Counted from the first letter of the stretch, positions 26,717-35,937 are shown. The stretch is DNA of 64,000 nt from Flavobacteriia bacterium (GCA_947463445.1 CANHRS010000003.1:1-64000), one strand, 5' to 3'. The notes: a model not told the origin generated them from the letters alone. Translations and numbers: made by a program.

Positions 26717-27523
26717 AGCCTCTTTCGACCAAGAACCTTTTATAAATGATTGATACGTAAATCCTCCGACTTCTTCTATTTTTTCGAATTGTAAATAAAT
26801 CGTTCCATTTAAATACCGTAGTTCATCTTTTCGTATTTCCGCAATAAATTTATCGTCTTTTTTAATTTTCAACGCACTCGTAAAACCACCTGTACCTGGT
26901 GTGCCAACGATCATGTATGAATCTTTTCCGGACGCTATAAACCCTTGAAAAGTAGTCGCAAATTCTTTCTCTTGATTTAAAGCGCGCATTGCACGATCAA
27001 TACTACAAACAGTTTTTGGAACTGCTTCAAACTTTGCTTTTTGGAGTGATACCTCAGAAACTGCCTTTCTTTCTTTCGACTTTAAACAAATACCATTTGG
27101 CGCATAATAGGAAATACGTTCTATAAAATCAGCACTCGTATTCGTAACAAAAATTTCTTTACTCATAAACACTTTACCATCATGCAAGTAAAAAGAATTG
27201 GTGCCCATACTTGTTGCGTCTTTATCTGTAAAATTTTCGACCAATTTCACGATATTTTCTTCATTATCTAAATGAGCATCCACATGAATGGTGGTCTTAT
27301 CTTCCTTTCCATAATCTAAAGAACTAGCAAATTTACCATACGCTAAAACAAAAGAATCAATTTCCATCATTTGTTTATCAAACGATTTCTCATCTTTCAA
27401 TGTATAGACAATTAAATCCTTTTGCGGTTTTTCAGTTTGATCGATAGACTTTTTTGAATTATTAGATTTACATGCTACCAATAATAGCACCATGGAAAGA
27501 AAATAGAAGCTTAATGTTTTCAT
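26711..27523 (-). CDS. Hypothetical lipoprotein
   Basis: This is a 270-residue protein. I use the ATG at 27523, which gives the lipoprotein signal KTLSFYFLSMVLLLVAC; the ORF-track start (TTG) is three codons upstream. After the Cys comes a Ser/Asn/Lys linker, then a mixed alpha/beta part with no known motif. A TACATTTG box lies about 25 nt upstream, so it is a single-gene unit. It overlaps the convergent neighbour by 6 nt. I do not recognise the family. Confidence 0.75.
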   Translation of the reverse strand: MKTLSFYFLSMVLLLVACKSNNSKKSIDQTEKPQKDLIVYTLKDEKSFDKQMMEIDSFVLAYGKFASSLDYGKEDKTTIHVDAHLDNEENIVKLVENFTDKDATSMGTNSFYLHDGKVFMSKEIFVTNTSADFIERISYYAPNGICLKSKERKAVSEVSLQKAKFEAVPKTVCSIDRAMRALNQEKEFATTFQGFIASGKDSYMIVGTPGTGGFTSALKIKKDDKFIAEIRKDELRYLNGTIYLQFEKIEEVGGFTYQSFIKGSWSKEAL

Positions 27524-27547
27524 ACTTATCAATTACTGTGATTAATA

Positions 27548-27555
27548 CAAATGTA
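27548..27555 (-). promoter_or_regulatory. -7 promoter element for the lipoprotein gene
   Basis: On the minus strand the sequence reads TACATTTG. A TTTG lies 15 nt further upstream, slightly closer than the usual -33 spacing. Confidence 0.6.
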
Positions 27556-27598
27556 AAATAAAAAAGGAGACAAACTTATTTCTAAAAGTAACGAAGTA

Positions 27599-27865
27599 AT
27601 GAAAACAAATATTGTAACACCCTATATTTTTTTTATAGTTCTTCCCTTCCATTTAATAAATTTATTAACTTTACATCAATTATTATTGACAATAAAACAG
27701 CATCAAATGAATATTCTAGGAATTGTAACCTTTTTCTTAATCGCTGGAATGGCGTTTTGGGTACTTGTATTTTTATTAGGATTTGTACTTCCTTTTTGGA
27801 TTACATTAGGTGTTTTTGATAAACTTCGTCCTAAAAGAGTATTTGACGAAGAAGAAACTGAATAA
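27599..27865 (+). CDS. Small membrane protein
   Basis: The longest frame encodes 88 residues with two hydrophobic segments. An inner ATG at 27708 would give a 52-residue protein (MNILGIVTFFLIAGMAFWVL) with the second segment and a charged tail, KRVFDEEETE. A TAACTTTA sequence, close to the -7 consensus, lies between the two starts, so the shorter form is plausible. It is closed by a hairpin terminator. I do not recognise the family. Confidence 0.55.
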   Translation: MKTNIVTPYIFFIVLPFHLINLLTLHQLLLTIKQHQMNILGIVTFFLIAGMAFWVLVFLLGFVLPFWITLGVFDKLRPKRVFDEEETE

Positions 27866-27887
27866 TTTTAGTGTAAAATATTTTTCT

Positions 27888-27912
27888 AAAGACCGGTAAT
27901 ACTGGTCTTTTT
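27888..27912. terminator. Terminator between convergent genes
   Basis: The 7-bp stem AAAGACC / GGTCTTT is followed by a T-run on the plus strand. Confidence 0.75.
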
Positions 27913-27925
27913 TTATTTATATACA

Positions 27926-29758
27926 CTACATCTGATCTTCAATATCTAACTTATCTCCGCGTAATATACGCAAGCGTTTTCGAGCCTCTACAACATATAG
28001 ACTCCCTTTATATTGGAAGATGATTTTTTTGTAGTTTTCAATCGCTTTCTCTTTATCTCCTAAATGATTTTCGTAGATATCTCCCAACTGAAATAAGGCA
28101 TCATCCGCTAAAATATCCTCCGAATACGATTTGAGAAGTTTTTCTAAATAAAGAATTGCTTCTTTCCAATTTCCTTGTTGCTGAAATGCTTGTGCTTTTC
28201 GTAATAATATTTCATCCGCTAAACCATGGTATGGAAATGCAGTTAAAATAGAATCATACAAAACAAACGCTTGACTATACTTTTGTTGTTCTAATAAAAG
28301 ATCTGCTTGCGCAAATTGATGCATTGCGGTATAGTTACTATCCAAACCATAATTATCTGTAATTAATAACGATAATTTCAGCGCATCGTTTGCAATCAAT
28401 TTAGAAGTGGATTGTTTCAAAATATCCAGTTGGGATTGTGCAAATTGAAAATCACCATCGTAATAAAAAACACGTGCATTTTTAAATTTTGCTTCAAAAC
28501 CAATCGTTTCAAATTTATAATCATTGTCAATTTGCATATACAGCAGAGATGCTTCCCATATTTCATTTTTCAAGACATAAAAATCAGCAAGTACCATTTT
28601 TATCTCCGAGCTCTGGATAGCAGACAATCCAGGAAGTAACATTATTTCTCGCAATAAGGTAATTGCTTCATCGACTTGATTGGCATATAAACCTTGAATT
28701 TGTGCCAATTCTTTTAATATAGTAATCGTGTTTCGGGACTTTCCAAGTCTTTGAATAACCTCTTTATAATTGGTGATAATGGATTGAAGCGTGTCTACTG
28801 ACAAATTACGTTTTTCCGTCACTTCTAAAAAATATGTGTGTAGGATAGCATTTTCAGACATAAAATGAAAGCCCTTCTCCTTACCATGTGTTAACACATA
28901 CTTATACCCTTTACGTGCGAGTACATAATCCTTATTTTGAGCAAATACGCTTGCTAATTCATATACTCGGTACCCTGTATTATTTTCCCGTTTATCCAAT
29001 GCCTGCGCCTGCGTTAAAGCCAATGCAAATTGTTTGCGTTGCGTAAAATACCATTGCAGCATTTCTGCATATATCAAGTCACTCGAACGAGATTGCGAAA
29101 GATCAATTAACGCTTCTTTCACTAAATCAGAAGTTGGATTATTGGCTTGCGTAAAATCGATACGTTGTGCTAAAGCAGTCTGAACTTGTTCTTTAAATTC
29201 ACTATTAATCTCCAATAAATCTAGGTATTCCTCCACCATCTTTTGGTTTTGATTCAATTGCGCATACACATCTGCAAATTGCAAGTGTAACGGATAGGAA
29301 TCCTCTAAATTTTTTCGTCCTTTTTCTAAAATCTGTAAACAAAGTTCAAATTTCCCTTTCTCTTTAAACGCTTTATATACCTCCAACACTTTAACACTAG
29401 AAGTAGCATTTTCTTCTATTAATCGTTGAAAAATTTTATTTGCTGCTTTTTGTTCTTCATGAGTTTCATAATACTCGGCCAATAAAATGGGATAATCTAC
29501 CGTATATGGATCGAAATCGATTTGTTTTTTGAGTGTCTTTTCTGCTTCGCGGTCTTTTTTAGTTTTAATTAAACACGTGTAATAGCGAAGAAACGTGAAT
29601 TTACTATTCTCTTTTAGAAATACCTGTTGGCAATATGGGAGTGCTTTCTCAAAATCGCCACTTGAATAATAGTATTGCGCTAATTGCTGATCTGTGCTCA
29701 CTTGTGTCAACCCAGAAAGTGTAACAAGTAAAAACAAGAAAAGAATGCAAGTACGCAT
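27926..29758 (-). CDS. Secreted TPR-repeat protein
   Basis: This is a 610-residue protein with a signal peptide (CILFLFLLVTLSGLTQ) and many TPR-like helix pairs throughout. Examples are LAQYYYSSGDFEKALPYC, AQFQQQGNWKEAILYLEKLL-type units near residue 535, and ALFQLGDIYENHLGDKEKAIENYKKI near the end. TPR proteins serve as protein-binding scaffolds, and in Bacteroidota several act in secretion and gliding. No enzymatic domain is seen. It lies 5 nt downstream of a lipoprotein gene on the same strand, so the two form a unit. Confidence 0.85.
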   Translation of the reverse strand: MRTCILFLFLLVTLSGLTQVSTDQQLAQYYYSSGDFEKALPYCQQVFLKENSKFTFLRYYTCLIKTKKDREAEKTLKKQIDFDPYTVDYPILLAEYYETHEEQKAANKIFQRLIEENATSSVKVLEVYKAFKEKGKFELCLQILEKGRKNLEDSYPLHLQFADVYAQLNQNQKMVEEYLDLLEINSEFKEQVQTALAQRIDFTQANNPTSDLVKEALIDLSQSRSSDLIYAEMLQWYFTQRKQFALALTQAQALDKRENNTGYRVYELASVFAQNKDYVLARKGYKYVLTHGKEKGFHFMSENAILHTYFLEVTEKRNLSVDTLQSIITNYKEVIQRLGKSRNTITILKELAQIQGLYANQVDEAITLLREIMLLPGLSAIQSSEIKMVLADFYVLKNEIWEASLLYMQIDNDYKFETIGFEAKFKNARVFYYDGDFQFAQSQLDILKQSTSKLIANDALKLSLLITDNYGLDSNYTAMHQFAQADLLLEQQKYSQAFVLYDSILTAFPYHGLADEILLRKAQAFQQQGNWKEAILYLEKLLKSYSEDILADDALFQLGDIYENHLGDKEKAIENYKKIIFQYKGSLYVVEARKRLRILRGDKLDIEDQM

Positions 29759-29763
29759 AGAAT

Positions 29764-30300
29764 TTATTTTTTTGCTAATTCATCCGCAAATTTTTCTACT
29801 GCGTCTTTAACTTGCGCATAAGCGCGAATATTATCTTTTTGCAACTTGGTCATATCATCGATAATCTGTTGCAAATTATCTACCTTATCATTTTCAAACG
29901 CTAGAAACTTATCATAATTAGCTCTATCACCATCTCCATTTTTGATATCATTCATAAGATTGGCAATGGAATTTTTAACTTTTTGTGAGCCAAACAGAAT
30001 TTTTTCACCGTAGGTTTCAGACAAATTAAGCTTTTTGTAAATACGATTATAGGTGTCCAATTTCTTTGCCATGACGATCGAGAGCGTGTCATCCTCAATA
30101 TCAAATTTAACTCGATATTTTAACTCTTTCATGGTATAAATAATCTCCGAAACGTTATCTTTTTTTAATGCTTCATACTCGCGTTGAATGTGATCTACTC
30201 GTTTATCTAAGATGGAGAGTTCTTCCAATTGTTGTTTTTTTGCTACATCATGACAAGCAACAAATAATAACGAAATGATAAAAAAGATTAAAAATTTCAT
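29764..30300 (-). CDS. Hypothetical coiled-coil lipoprotein
   Basis: This is a 178-residue protein. The ATG at 30300 gives a lipoprotein signal (KFLIFFIISLLFVAC); the TTG three codons upstream is less likely. The mature part is almost wholly helical and charged (LEELSILDKRVDHIQREYEAL), predicting coiled coil. It is followed by the TPR protein gene after 5 nt, suggesting a periplasm-facing partner. I do not recognise the family. Confidence 0.75.
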   Translation of the reverse strand: MKFLIFFIISLLFVACHDVAKKQQLEELSILDKRVDHIQREYEALKKDNVSEIIYTMKELKYRVKFDIEDDTLSIVMAKKLDTYNRIYKKLNLSETYGEKILFGSQKVKNSIANLMNDIKNGDGDRANYDKFLAFENDKVDNLQQIIDDMTKLQKDNIRAYAQVKDAVEKFADELAKK

Positions 30301-30499
30301 GAGATACAAACTTGATATTTTATACTGCGAAAATACGACTTTATTTTTCTTTTCATATTGATAAAAAGCATAATCTAATCCGTATAATTAAAAAGATAAA
30401 TTTTCAGCATGTTTAATTCCGTGTATCTTGTCACTCATTTTTAGTGATTTTTGATTGACAAAAACCGATAAAATCATCCTTACTAATAATATAGAATAA

Positions 30500-30536
30500 A
30501 AAAAGGCTGCTCAATATAGTATTGAGCAGCCTTTTT
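30500..30536 (-). terminator. Strong terminator after the cohesin-dockerin gene
   Basis: The 16-bp perfect stem (AAAAAGGCTGCTCAAT and its complement) has a 5-nt loop. The T-run on the minus strand ends the large gene's transcript. Confidence 0.92.
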
Positions 30537-30558
30537 CGTGTACATTACACGCATTTTT

Positions 30559-32829
30559 CTACTCTAACACGATCTGTTTCGTTTGAATACTTTCGTTGTT
30601 TGCATCCACAATATGTACTAGATACATTCCTTTTACTCCGAGGGCTTTCATTGAAACTTCCATGCTTGAAGTGTTTACCTTTTGGTTATATACCTCTTTT
30701 CCTTGCACATCTACAATACGTAGTGTTTTTCCATGTGCATTGGTGATAGTAACCACATCTTTGGTAGGATTTGGATACACAATTACTGCCTCTTGATCGA
30801 TCGTAGTAAGACCTGCAGCTTTCCCGTAACTTAACGATTTCTCTTGCGCATTTGCTACGATATCTAATGTTCCTTGTAGGTTTTCATTCGTTAAAATTGG
30901 AATCACTAAAAACGGTTCGTTTTCTACTAAAGGTGTTGTAGCTGCCAAACCAACCTTGTACGTTGTTGAAGTGATGTTGCTCGCTACTAACGCACTTTTA
31001 TCTTTCACCTCTGGTTGACCAAATACATTGAAATTATCCTTCATATACACATTAAATGCATACAAGGATCCAGTAGCTCTAAACACCAATTGGTTTCCTT
31101 CTTGCGCTACCGTAACATTTGCTGTTGGTGTTTCTCCACCACGTTTTTTTGCATCTGCAGGGAAGGCAGCAATTTGACCAATTGACTTTTGTAAAATCAA
31201 CGAAGCGTCGTTTGCTGTAACGTTCCCTACCGTATCTACGTTTGCCACTGCGATTCTCCAATTTGACCAAGGCAAGGGATCCATGGTAGGTAGTGGATTT
31301 AAACCTACAGAATATTGTAATGCTAAAGCAGCGTCGTATGCTCTCACAAATGAGTTCGTGTCAACATCTCCAAATAACGTTGGTAGTACGCTAAAGCTTG
31401 CGTTTTGTGTTGGGGTAGCAACAATTGCATTACCTCCTAAGTCTTTCCCGGTTACTAAAGTTACGTTTACAGCGCCATTACCTTTTTCTACTACCCACCA
31501 AAAGGTATAGGTGGTATCATTTACTTTTGTAAGGTTTGTGTTAGACAAGGTGTTTTGTCCTGTTAAATTCAATTGCGGAACAGGTGAAACAGTCATTTTC
31601 TCATTGAAATTCACAGTAATCAATAAAGAATCTCCTTTACGCACAGGATTTTGCGTATACGTGATTTTCGCAGTTGGCGGTGTAACATCCAAGGTAGTTA
31701 CGGTATCGGATTTTAAACTGGTAATGGTAGTATTGTTATACATAAAATTAGCTAAGCCAAAAACCCCTTGTCCTGTGGTATTATTCGCTTTGAACTTCAA
31801 CTTTACCAAACTACCAGCACCACTCAATGCTGTTTGAGACATATACCCTACTTGTAGTAAACCATTCTTACTTTTATTGATACCTACGGTGCCAACAGGA
31901 TTTAACGTACCAACTAAATTGCTCCCTACATAAGTGAAACGCGTTGTATCAAAGGAAAAATCTGTTTGGTAAGCGATAACATTGTCTGCTGTGTTTAATG
32001 CTTCTGTGCTAATAGATAATTCTACTTCTTGGTTTTGATTTACCGTTGCTGGTGCATCTACGAAAACCTTGGTGGATGCTAACGCAGATTGAGTAGATCC
32101 AGTATATAGGGCGGTGATTTCTTGTTCTGAAAGTGCGCGGTTGTAGATGGCGATGTCGTCGAGTTGGCCGTTAAAAAATGCATTTCTGATATTATTATAA
32201 TCATATTTACTTCCAAAAAGTAAAGGCCTTGAATTTGAAAATTCACCGCAAACATTTGTTGTTTTACTTTGTAATTTTCCATCAACATATATCTTTAAAA
32301 CACCATTTTCCTTTATGCTAATAACATTTGACCATACATTTAATTTTGTATCATTATCTGATTCTAAAAAATCACCGCATGTGTTTCCTCCACCTAACTG
32401 ACTCCAAACTAATTGCGGTTTATTATTAGGAATTGAGCCTAATGTAGATCGATAACCTAATGTATTACTATTGTAATCCGATTTACAAACCATTACATAT
32501 TCATTAGTTGAATTTGGTTTAATCATTATTTTGTACCAAACCGAGATGGTAAAATTATTTAAATTAAATATGTTATTATTACCGCAGTCTATATCATTTT
32601 GTTTTCCATCAAAACTATACGCACTATTTGCCTTCCCATTTCTATCCGCTGTCAACGTTGCGCCATTCACTGTTCCATTATTTCCATTTCCACTTTCATC
32701 ATTCGCATTTCCGTTAAACGGCCACCAACCAACAAGACCATTTGTTGGAACATAAGAAGGTACATTTTGTGCCATTACATTCGATGCGAATACAAGGACA
32801 ACTATTAATTTAACGTAGTTTTTAAGCAT
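30559..32829 (-). CDS. Secreted LamG-cohesin-dockerin protein with T9SS sorting domain
   Basis: This is a 756-residue surface or secreted protein. Order: signal peptide (LIVVLVFASNVMAQ); LamG/concanavalin-like domain, about 25-245 (LVGWWPFNGNANDESGNGN to IDDIAIYNRALSEQEI-like end); cohesin-like domain, about 253-375 (VNQNQEVELSIS, FDTTRFTYVG, LVKLKFKAN); Ig-like domain, about 385-480 (VNFNEKMTVSPVPQL); dockerin-like pair, about 490-560 (DVDTNSFVRAYDAALALQ and VTANDASLILQKSIG); and a type A T9SS C-terminal domain (VYPNPTKDVVTI to QIVLE). Having cohesin and dockerin in one chain is notable. Export would use the SprA-type T9SS also encoded in this window. The ligand is unknown. Confidence 0.9.
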   Translation of the reverse strand: MLKNYVKLIVVLVFASNVMAQNVPSYVPTNGLVGWWPFNGNANDESGNGNNGTVNGATLTADRNGKANSAYSFDGKQNDIDCGNNNIFNLNNFTISVWYKIMIKPNSTNEYVMVCKSDYNSNTLGYRSTLGSIPNNKPQLVWSQLGGGNTCGDFLESDNDTKLNVWSNVISIKENGVLKIYVDGKLQSKTTNVCGEFSNSRPLLFGSKYDYNNIRNAFFNGQLDDIAIYNRALSEQEITALYTGSTQSALASTKVFVDAPATVNQNQEVELSISTEALNTADNVIAYQTDFSFDTTRFTYVGSNLVGTLNPVGTVGINKSKNGLLQVGYMSQTALSGAGSLVKLKFKANNTTGQGVFGLANFMYNNTTITSLKSDTVTTLDVTPPTAKITYTQNPVRKGDSLLITVNFNEKMTVSPVPQLNLTGQNTLSNTNLTKVNDTTYTFWWVVEKGNGAVNVTLVTGKDLGGNAIVATPTQNASFSVLPTLFGDVDTNSFVRAYDAALALQYSVGLNPLPTMDPLPWSNWRIAVANVDTVGNVTANDASLILQKSIGQIAAFPADAKKRGGETPTANVTVAQEGNQLVFRATGSLYAFNVYMKDNFNVFGQPEVKDKSALVASNITSTTYKVGLAATTPLVENEPFLVIPILTNENLQGTLDIVANAQEKSLSYGKAAGLTTIDQEAVIVYPNPTKDVVTITNAHGKTLRIVDVQGKEVYNQKVNTSSMEVSMKALGVKGMYLVHIVDANNESIQTKQIVLE

Positions 32830-32852
32830 ATTTTTGAGAATTTAGATTTAAA

Positions 32853-32860
32853 CAAAAATA
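32853..32860 (-). promoter_or_regulatory. -7 promoter element for the cohesin-dockerin gene
   Basis: On the minus strand the sequence reads TATTTTTG, matching TAnnTTTG, 23 nt before the ATG. Confidence 0.5.
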
Positions 32861-32993
32861 TACACAATCTAACATATATTAAACACTTATGATTATTTTT
32901 TTAAAAAATTTGTAGAAATAGCACACATCGGTACAAAATAATATAAAATGAAAATGAATGATGCAGGGGAGGTAGCTTAGTGGGAAGAGAAAT

Positions 32994-33027
32994 TATGCAA
33001 TTTTTTAACACAAAGGGAAGCTAATTG
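32994..33027. repeat. Short repeat at the 3' end of the DUF4143 gene
   Basis: TATGCAATTTTTT is followed by AACACAAAGGGAAGC and overlaps the stop codon of the ATPase gene. It matches parts of the repeat cluster at 34415-34538 on the other side of the gene. Confidence 0.6.
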
Positions 33028-34373
33028 TTCCCTTTTTCGTTGACTAACATCTCCAAATACGTGGGCAATTGTGATGCTAAATAATATGGCAGATTCATTA
33101 AGATATATTCTTTTTTACCAGGAGTAATTGCTTGTTCAATACTAAAATTTCCTGCATATAATCGAACAGCAAAAGGATGATTAGAGCGATCAATAAACTG
33201 ATGAAGCGATCTCAAAGTACCTGTCGGACCACTTTTAATTTCAATTGGAATAACATATTTTCCATGCTGATAGATTAAATCAACTTCAGAATTACTATCT
33301 TTTTCTTCCCTAACCCAAAAATTTGGCTTGTAAATTTGATCATCGTGAATAGCTATTATTTCTTGATAAACAATATGTTGAATAATTAATCCTTTGTGAA
33401 AATTACTGAAATTATTTACTAAAAGCATTTCGCCTTGAAGAGATAAGATTTGATTCAAAAGTCCTGTGTCTAAAAACTGTAGTCGAGGTCGCTTTTTTAA
33501 ATCTGCTTGAATGGGAGGCTGTAAGCTCGTTGAGGGATAGATTAATTGTATGATTTTTGCTAAATCAATCGTTCTTAAAGCTTCGCCAACTTCTCGAGAG
33601 CGATAGTTTGAATTTCCAAAGCCTTCAAATTTGATTCTATCTGACTCAAATGGGGCAGAATCGATAACATGGTATATTACTTTTCTATCCAATTCTTTCG
33701 AAGTATATTTCACAACATCGTCTTTATATGCTTGCCAAAGATTTTTATAAGTTTTTTTTAATTGAGAGATGTTTTTGGTTTCCACATAATTCTTAACAAT
33801 TTCTGGCATTCCTCCAATCAATAAATATTCATGAAACAAGTTTAGTAGTGTGGAATGTGCAAACGCAGGTATAGGTTTAGTATTTACTATTTCCAACGCA
33901 GCTAAATTATCTGTTGCACCTAAAAATTCTATAAAATTTAAGGGGTGTAAATAAAGATAGTCTACTCTGCCTACTGGAAAATTAGGTACTTTTTTTAATG
34001 CAAACTCCAACAATGATCCTGCGGCTATCACGTAAATGTCCGGTCTTTCTTCATAAAAATAACGAAGAAGTTGAATTGCTTTTGGAGACTCTTGAATTTC
34101 ATCAATAAAAAATAAAGTCGTTTTTTTATTCTCAATTTTACGTTTTAATAGAAATGCGCTATTAATAATTGTATGTACATCATCTACCACAAATAAATTT
34201 AGATCACTTTCTTTTTCTAAGTTTAATTCGATATAATTATCAAATTCCTTTGCAAATTCTCGGACAATAGTTGTTTTACCAACCTGCCTAGCACCACGTA
34301 AAAGTAAAGGTTTGCGAAACTTATCGTTTTTCCACGCAATAAGTTTACTATAGGAATTACGCTTAATTGACAT
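33021..34373 (-). CDS. AAA ATPase with DUF4143 domain
   Basis: This is a 450-residue protein of the AAA_14/DUF4143 family. The Walker A is LLRGARQVGKTTIV (about residue 24) and the Walker B is LFFIDEIQESP (about residue 94). The C-terminal DUF4143 part holds SEVDLIYQHGKYVIPIEIKSG, a PD-(D/E)xK nuclease-like pattern. Family members are common, multi-copy and patchily distributed, and their role is unknown. The gene stands alone, with a TATATTTG box 25 nt upstream, and short CACAAAG-type repeats lie at both ends, suggesting a mobile or recently acquired module (inference). Confidence 0.92.
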   Translation of the reverse strand: MSIKRNSYSKLIAWKNDKFRKPLLLRGARQVGKTTIVREFAKEFDNYIELNLEKESDLNLFVVDDVHTIINSAFLLKRKIENKKTTLFFIDEIQESPKAIQLLRYFYEERPDIYVIAAGSLLEFALKKVPNFPVGRVDYLYLHPLNFIEFLGATDNLAALEIVNTKPIPAFAHSTLLNLFHEYLLIGGMPEIVKNYVETKNISQLKKTYKNLWQAYKDDVVKYTSKELDRKVIYHVIDSAPFESDRIKFEGFGNSNYRSREVGEALRTIDLAKIIQLIYPSTSLQPPIQADLKKRPRLQFLDTGLLNQILSLQGEMLLVNNFSNFHKGLIIQHIVYQEIIAIHDDQIYKPNFWVREEKDSNSEVDLIYQHGKYVIPIEIKSGPTGTLRSLHQFIDRSNHPFAVRLYAGNFSIEQAITPGKKEYILMNLPYYLASQLPTYLEMLVNEKGNN

Positions 34374-34398
34374 AGAGAATGAAATTAAAATTCGTAAT

Positions 34399-34406
34399 CA
34401 AATATA
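34399..34406 (-). promoter_or_regulatory. -7 promoter element for the DUF4143 gene
   Basis: On the minus strand the sequence reads TATATTTG, an exact TAnnTTTG match, 25 nt before the ATG. A possible TTG (-33) lies 23 nt upstream inside the repeat cluster. Confidence 0.55.
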
Positions 34407-34414
34407 CTATTTTT

Positions 34415-34538
34415 AACACAAAGCGAACCCAATTTTAGTGTTTTTTTGTCACAAAGAGTATGCAATTTTTCGATTTTTTATACACAAAGCGAACCCAATT
34501 TTAGTTTTTTTTTGTCATAAAGCGAACCCAATATTCAG
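34415..34538. repeat. Tandem CACAAAG-type repeat cluster
   Basis: Four imperfect units of about 22-36 bp are present. Three contain AAAGCGAACCCAAT (starting near 34415, 34482 and 34517); one, at 34451, reads ACAAAGAGTATGCAATTTTT. T-tracts separate them. It fills most of the gap between the DUF4143 gene and radA. Confidence 0.8.
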
Positions 34539-34569
34539 ATGGTTGTCCATATTGATCTTCATTAAATTA

Positions 34570-35934
34570 TTAAGAAAAAAGTGCTTTTAACACCTCATCA
34601 ATTCGACTACACATAATTAGTTCTATTGTGTGATTTTTTTGCGTGATCCCTTTGTTAAATGAAGAAATGATGATTTTTTCAAATCCTAACTTTTCTGCTT
34701 CCGAAATACGTTGTTCGATTCTATTCACTGGACGAATTTCTCCAGATAAACCTACCTCTGCGGATAAACAAATATTTTTTGGCACTGGTAAATCCGCATT
34801 AGATGACAATACCGATGCAACTACCGCTAAATCAATCGCTGGATCATCTACACGTATACCTCCAGCAATGTTTAAAAAAACATCTTTAGCTCCAAGTTTA
34901 AACCCACAACGTTTTTCCATAACAGCTAACAACATATTTAATCTACGCAAATCAAACCCTGTCGAAGAGCGTTGTGGAGTTCCATATGCTGCAGTACTAA
35001 CCAATGCTTGCACTTCTATCAACATTGGTCGAAGTCCCTCTAAAGTGGATGCAATAGAAATTCCACTCAAGGTAGCATCCGTGTTAGTAATCAAAATTTC
35101 GGACGGATTTTCAACCTGACGAAGTCCAGAACCTAACATTTCATAAATACCTAATTCATTCGTGCTTCCAAATCTATTTTTAATGGTACGTAACAAACGA
35201 TATACATGATTACGATCGCCTTCAAACTGCAATACCACGTCTACCATGTGTTCCAAAACTTTTGGTCCAGCTAAAGCGCCTTCTTTCGTGATGTGTCCAA
35301 TTAAAAATACCGGAACTTCCGTTTGTTTGGCATAGCGTAACAATTGGGCAGTACATTCACGCACTTGGGAAATACTTCCTGGAGAACTCTCTATATGTGA
35401 ACTATATAACGTTTGAATAGAGTCAATAACCAATAATTGCGGTTTTATTTCCTCCGTTTGTAAAAAGATATTTTGAAGATTTGTTTCTGTTAGAATAAAA
35501 CATTCGTTGTTATCTAATCCGATACGTTCTGCACGCATTTTTATTTGTTGCTCGCTTTCTTCCCCTGAAACATACAGAATACGCAAGTTTTTTTCAGTCA
35601 CCGCTAGCTGAAGCATCAAGGTAGATTTACCAATTCCTGGTTCTCCGCCAAAAAGAATTAAAGATCCTGGCACCAAACCTTCACCTAAAACTCGATTTAA
35701 CTCTTTGTCATGGAGTATAATACGTGATTCTGCACGATGTACAATATCTTGAACCGCTTGTGGTTTGGCAGTTTTACCATTGCTAGTTGAAAATGCAACT
35801 ACCGATGAATCATTGTTGCCAATAATTTCTTCCACAAAGGTGTTCCATTCCGAGCAAGAAGGACATTTACCTAACCATTTGGGAGTTTGGTGTCCACAAT
35901 TTTGACAAAAAAATGCTGTTTTTATTTTAGCCAT
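34570..35934 (-). CDS. radA: DNA repair protein RadA (Sms)
   Basis: RadA is a RecA-like ATPase acting on branched recombination intermediates. Starting at the ATG at 35934 gives the usual MAKIKTAFFCQNCG opening; the ORF-track start 24 nt upstream lies beyond the promoter. Order: C4 zinc finger (CQNCG and CPSCSEW), Walker A (GGEPGIGKSTLMLQ), Walker B (LLVIDSIQTLYS), the RadA-specific TIKNRFGSTNE motif, and a Lon-protease-like C-terminal domain. Length is normal. Its promoter lies in a heptad repeat, and the -7 box ends 3 nt before the ATG. Confidence 0.96.
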   Translation of the reverse strand: MAKIKTAFFCQNCGHQTPKWLGKCPSCSEWNTFVEEIIGNNDSSVVAFSTSNGKTAKPQAVQDIVHRAESRIILHDKELNRVLGEGLVPGSLILFGGEPGIGKSTLMLQLAVTEKNLRILYVSGEESEQQIKMRAERIGLDNNECFILTETNLQNIFLQTEEIKPQLLVIDSIQTLYSSHIESSPGSISQVRECTAQLLRYAKQTEVPVFLIGHITKEGALAGPKVLEHMVDVVLQFEGDRNHVYRLLRTIKNRFGSTNELGIYEMLGSGLRQVENPSEILITNTDATLSGISIASTLEGLRPMLIEVQALVSTAAYGTPQRSSTGFDLRRLNMLLAVMEKRCGFKLGAKDVFLNIAGGIRVDDPAIDLAVVASVLSSNADLPVPKNICLSAEVGLSGEIRPVNRIEQRISEAEKLGFEKIIISSFNKGITQKNHTIELIMCSRIDEVLKALFS

Positions 35935-35937
35935 AGT

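Noticed and set aside
34415-34538. Possible CRISPR array
   Set aside because: Only four imperfect units with T-tract separators of uneven length are present, without unique spacers or cas genes.
34643-35119. Plus-strand 158-aa ORF inside radA
   Set aside because: It is the reverse complement of the conserved RadA Lon-like domain; a shadow.
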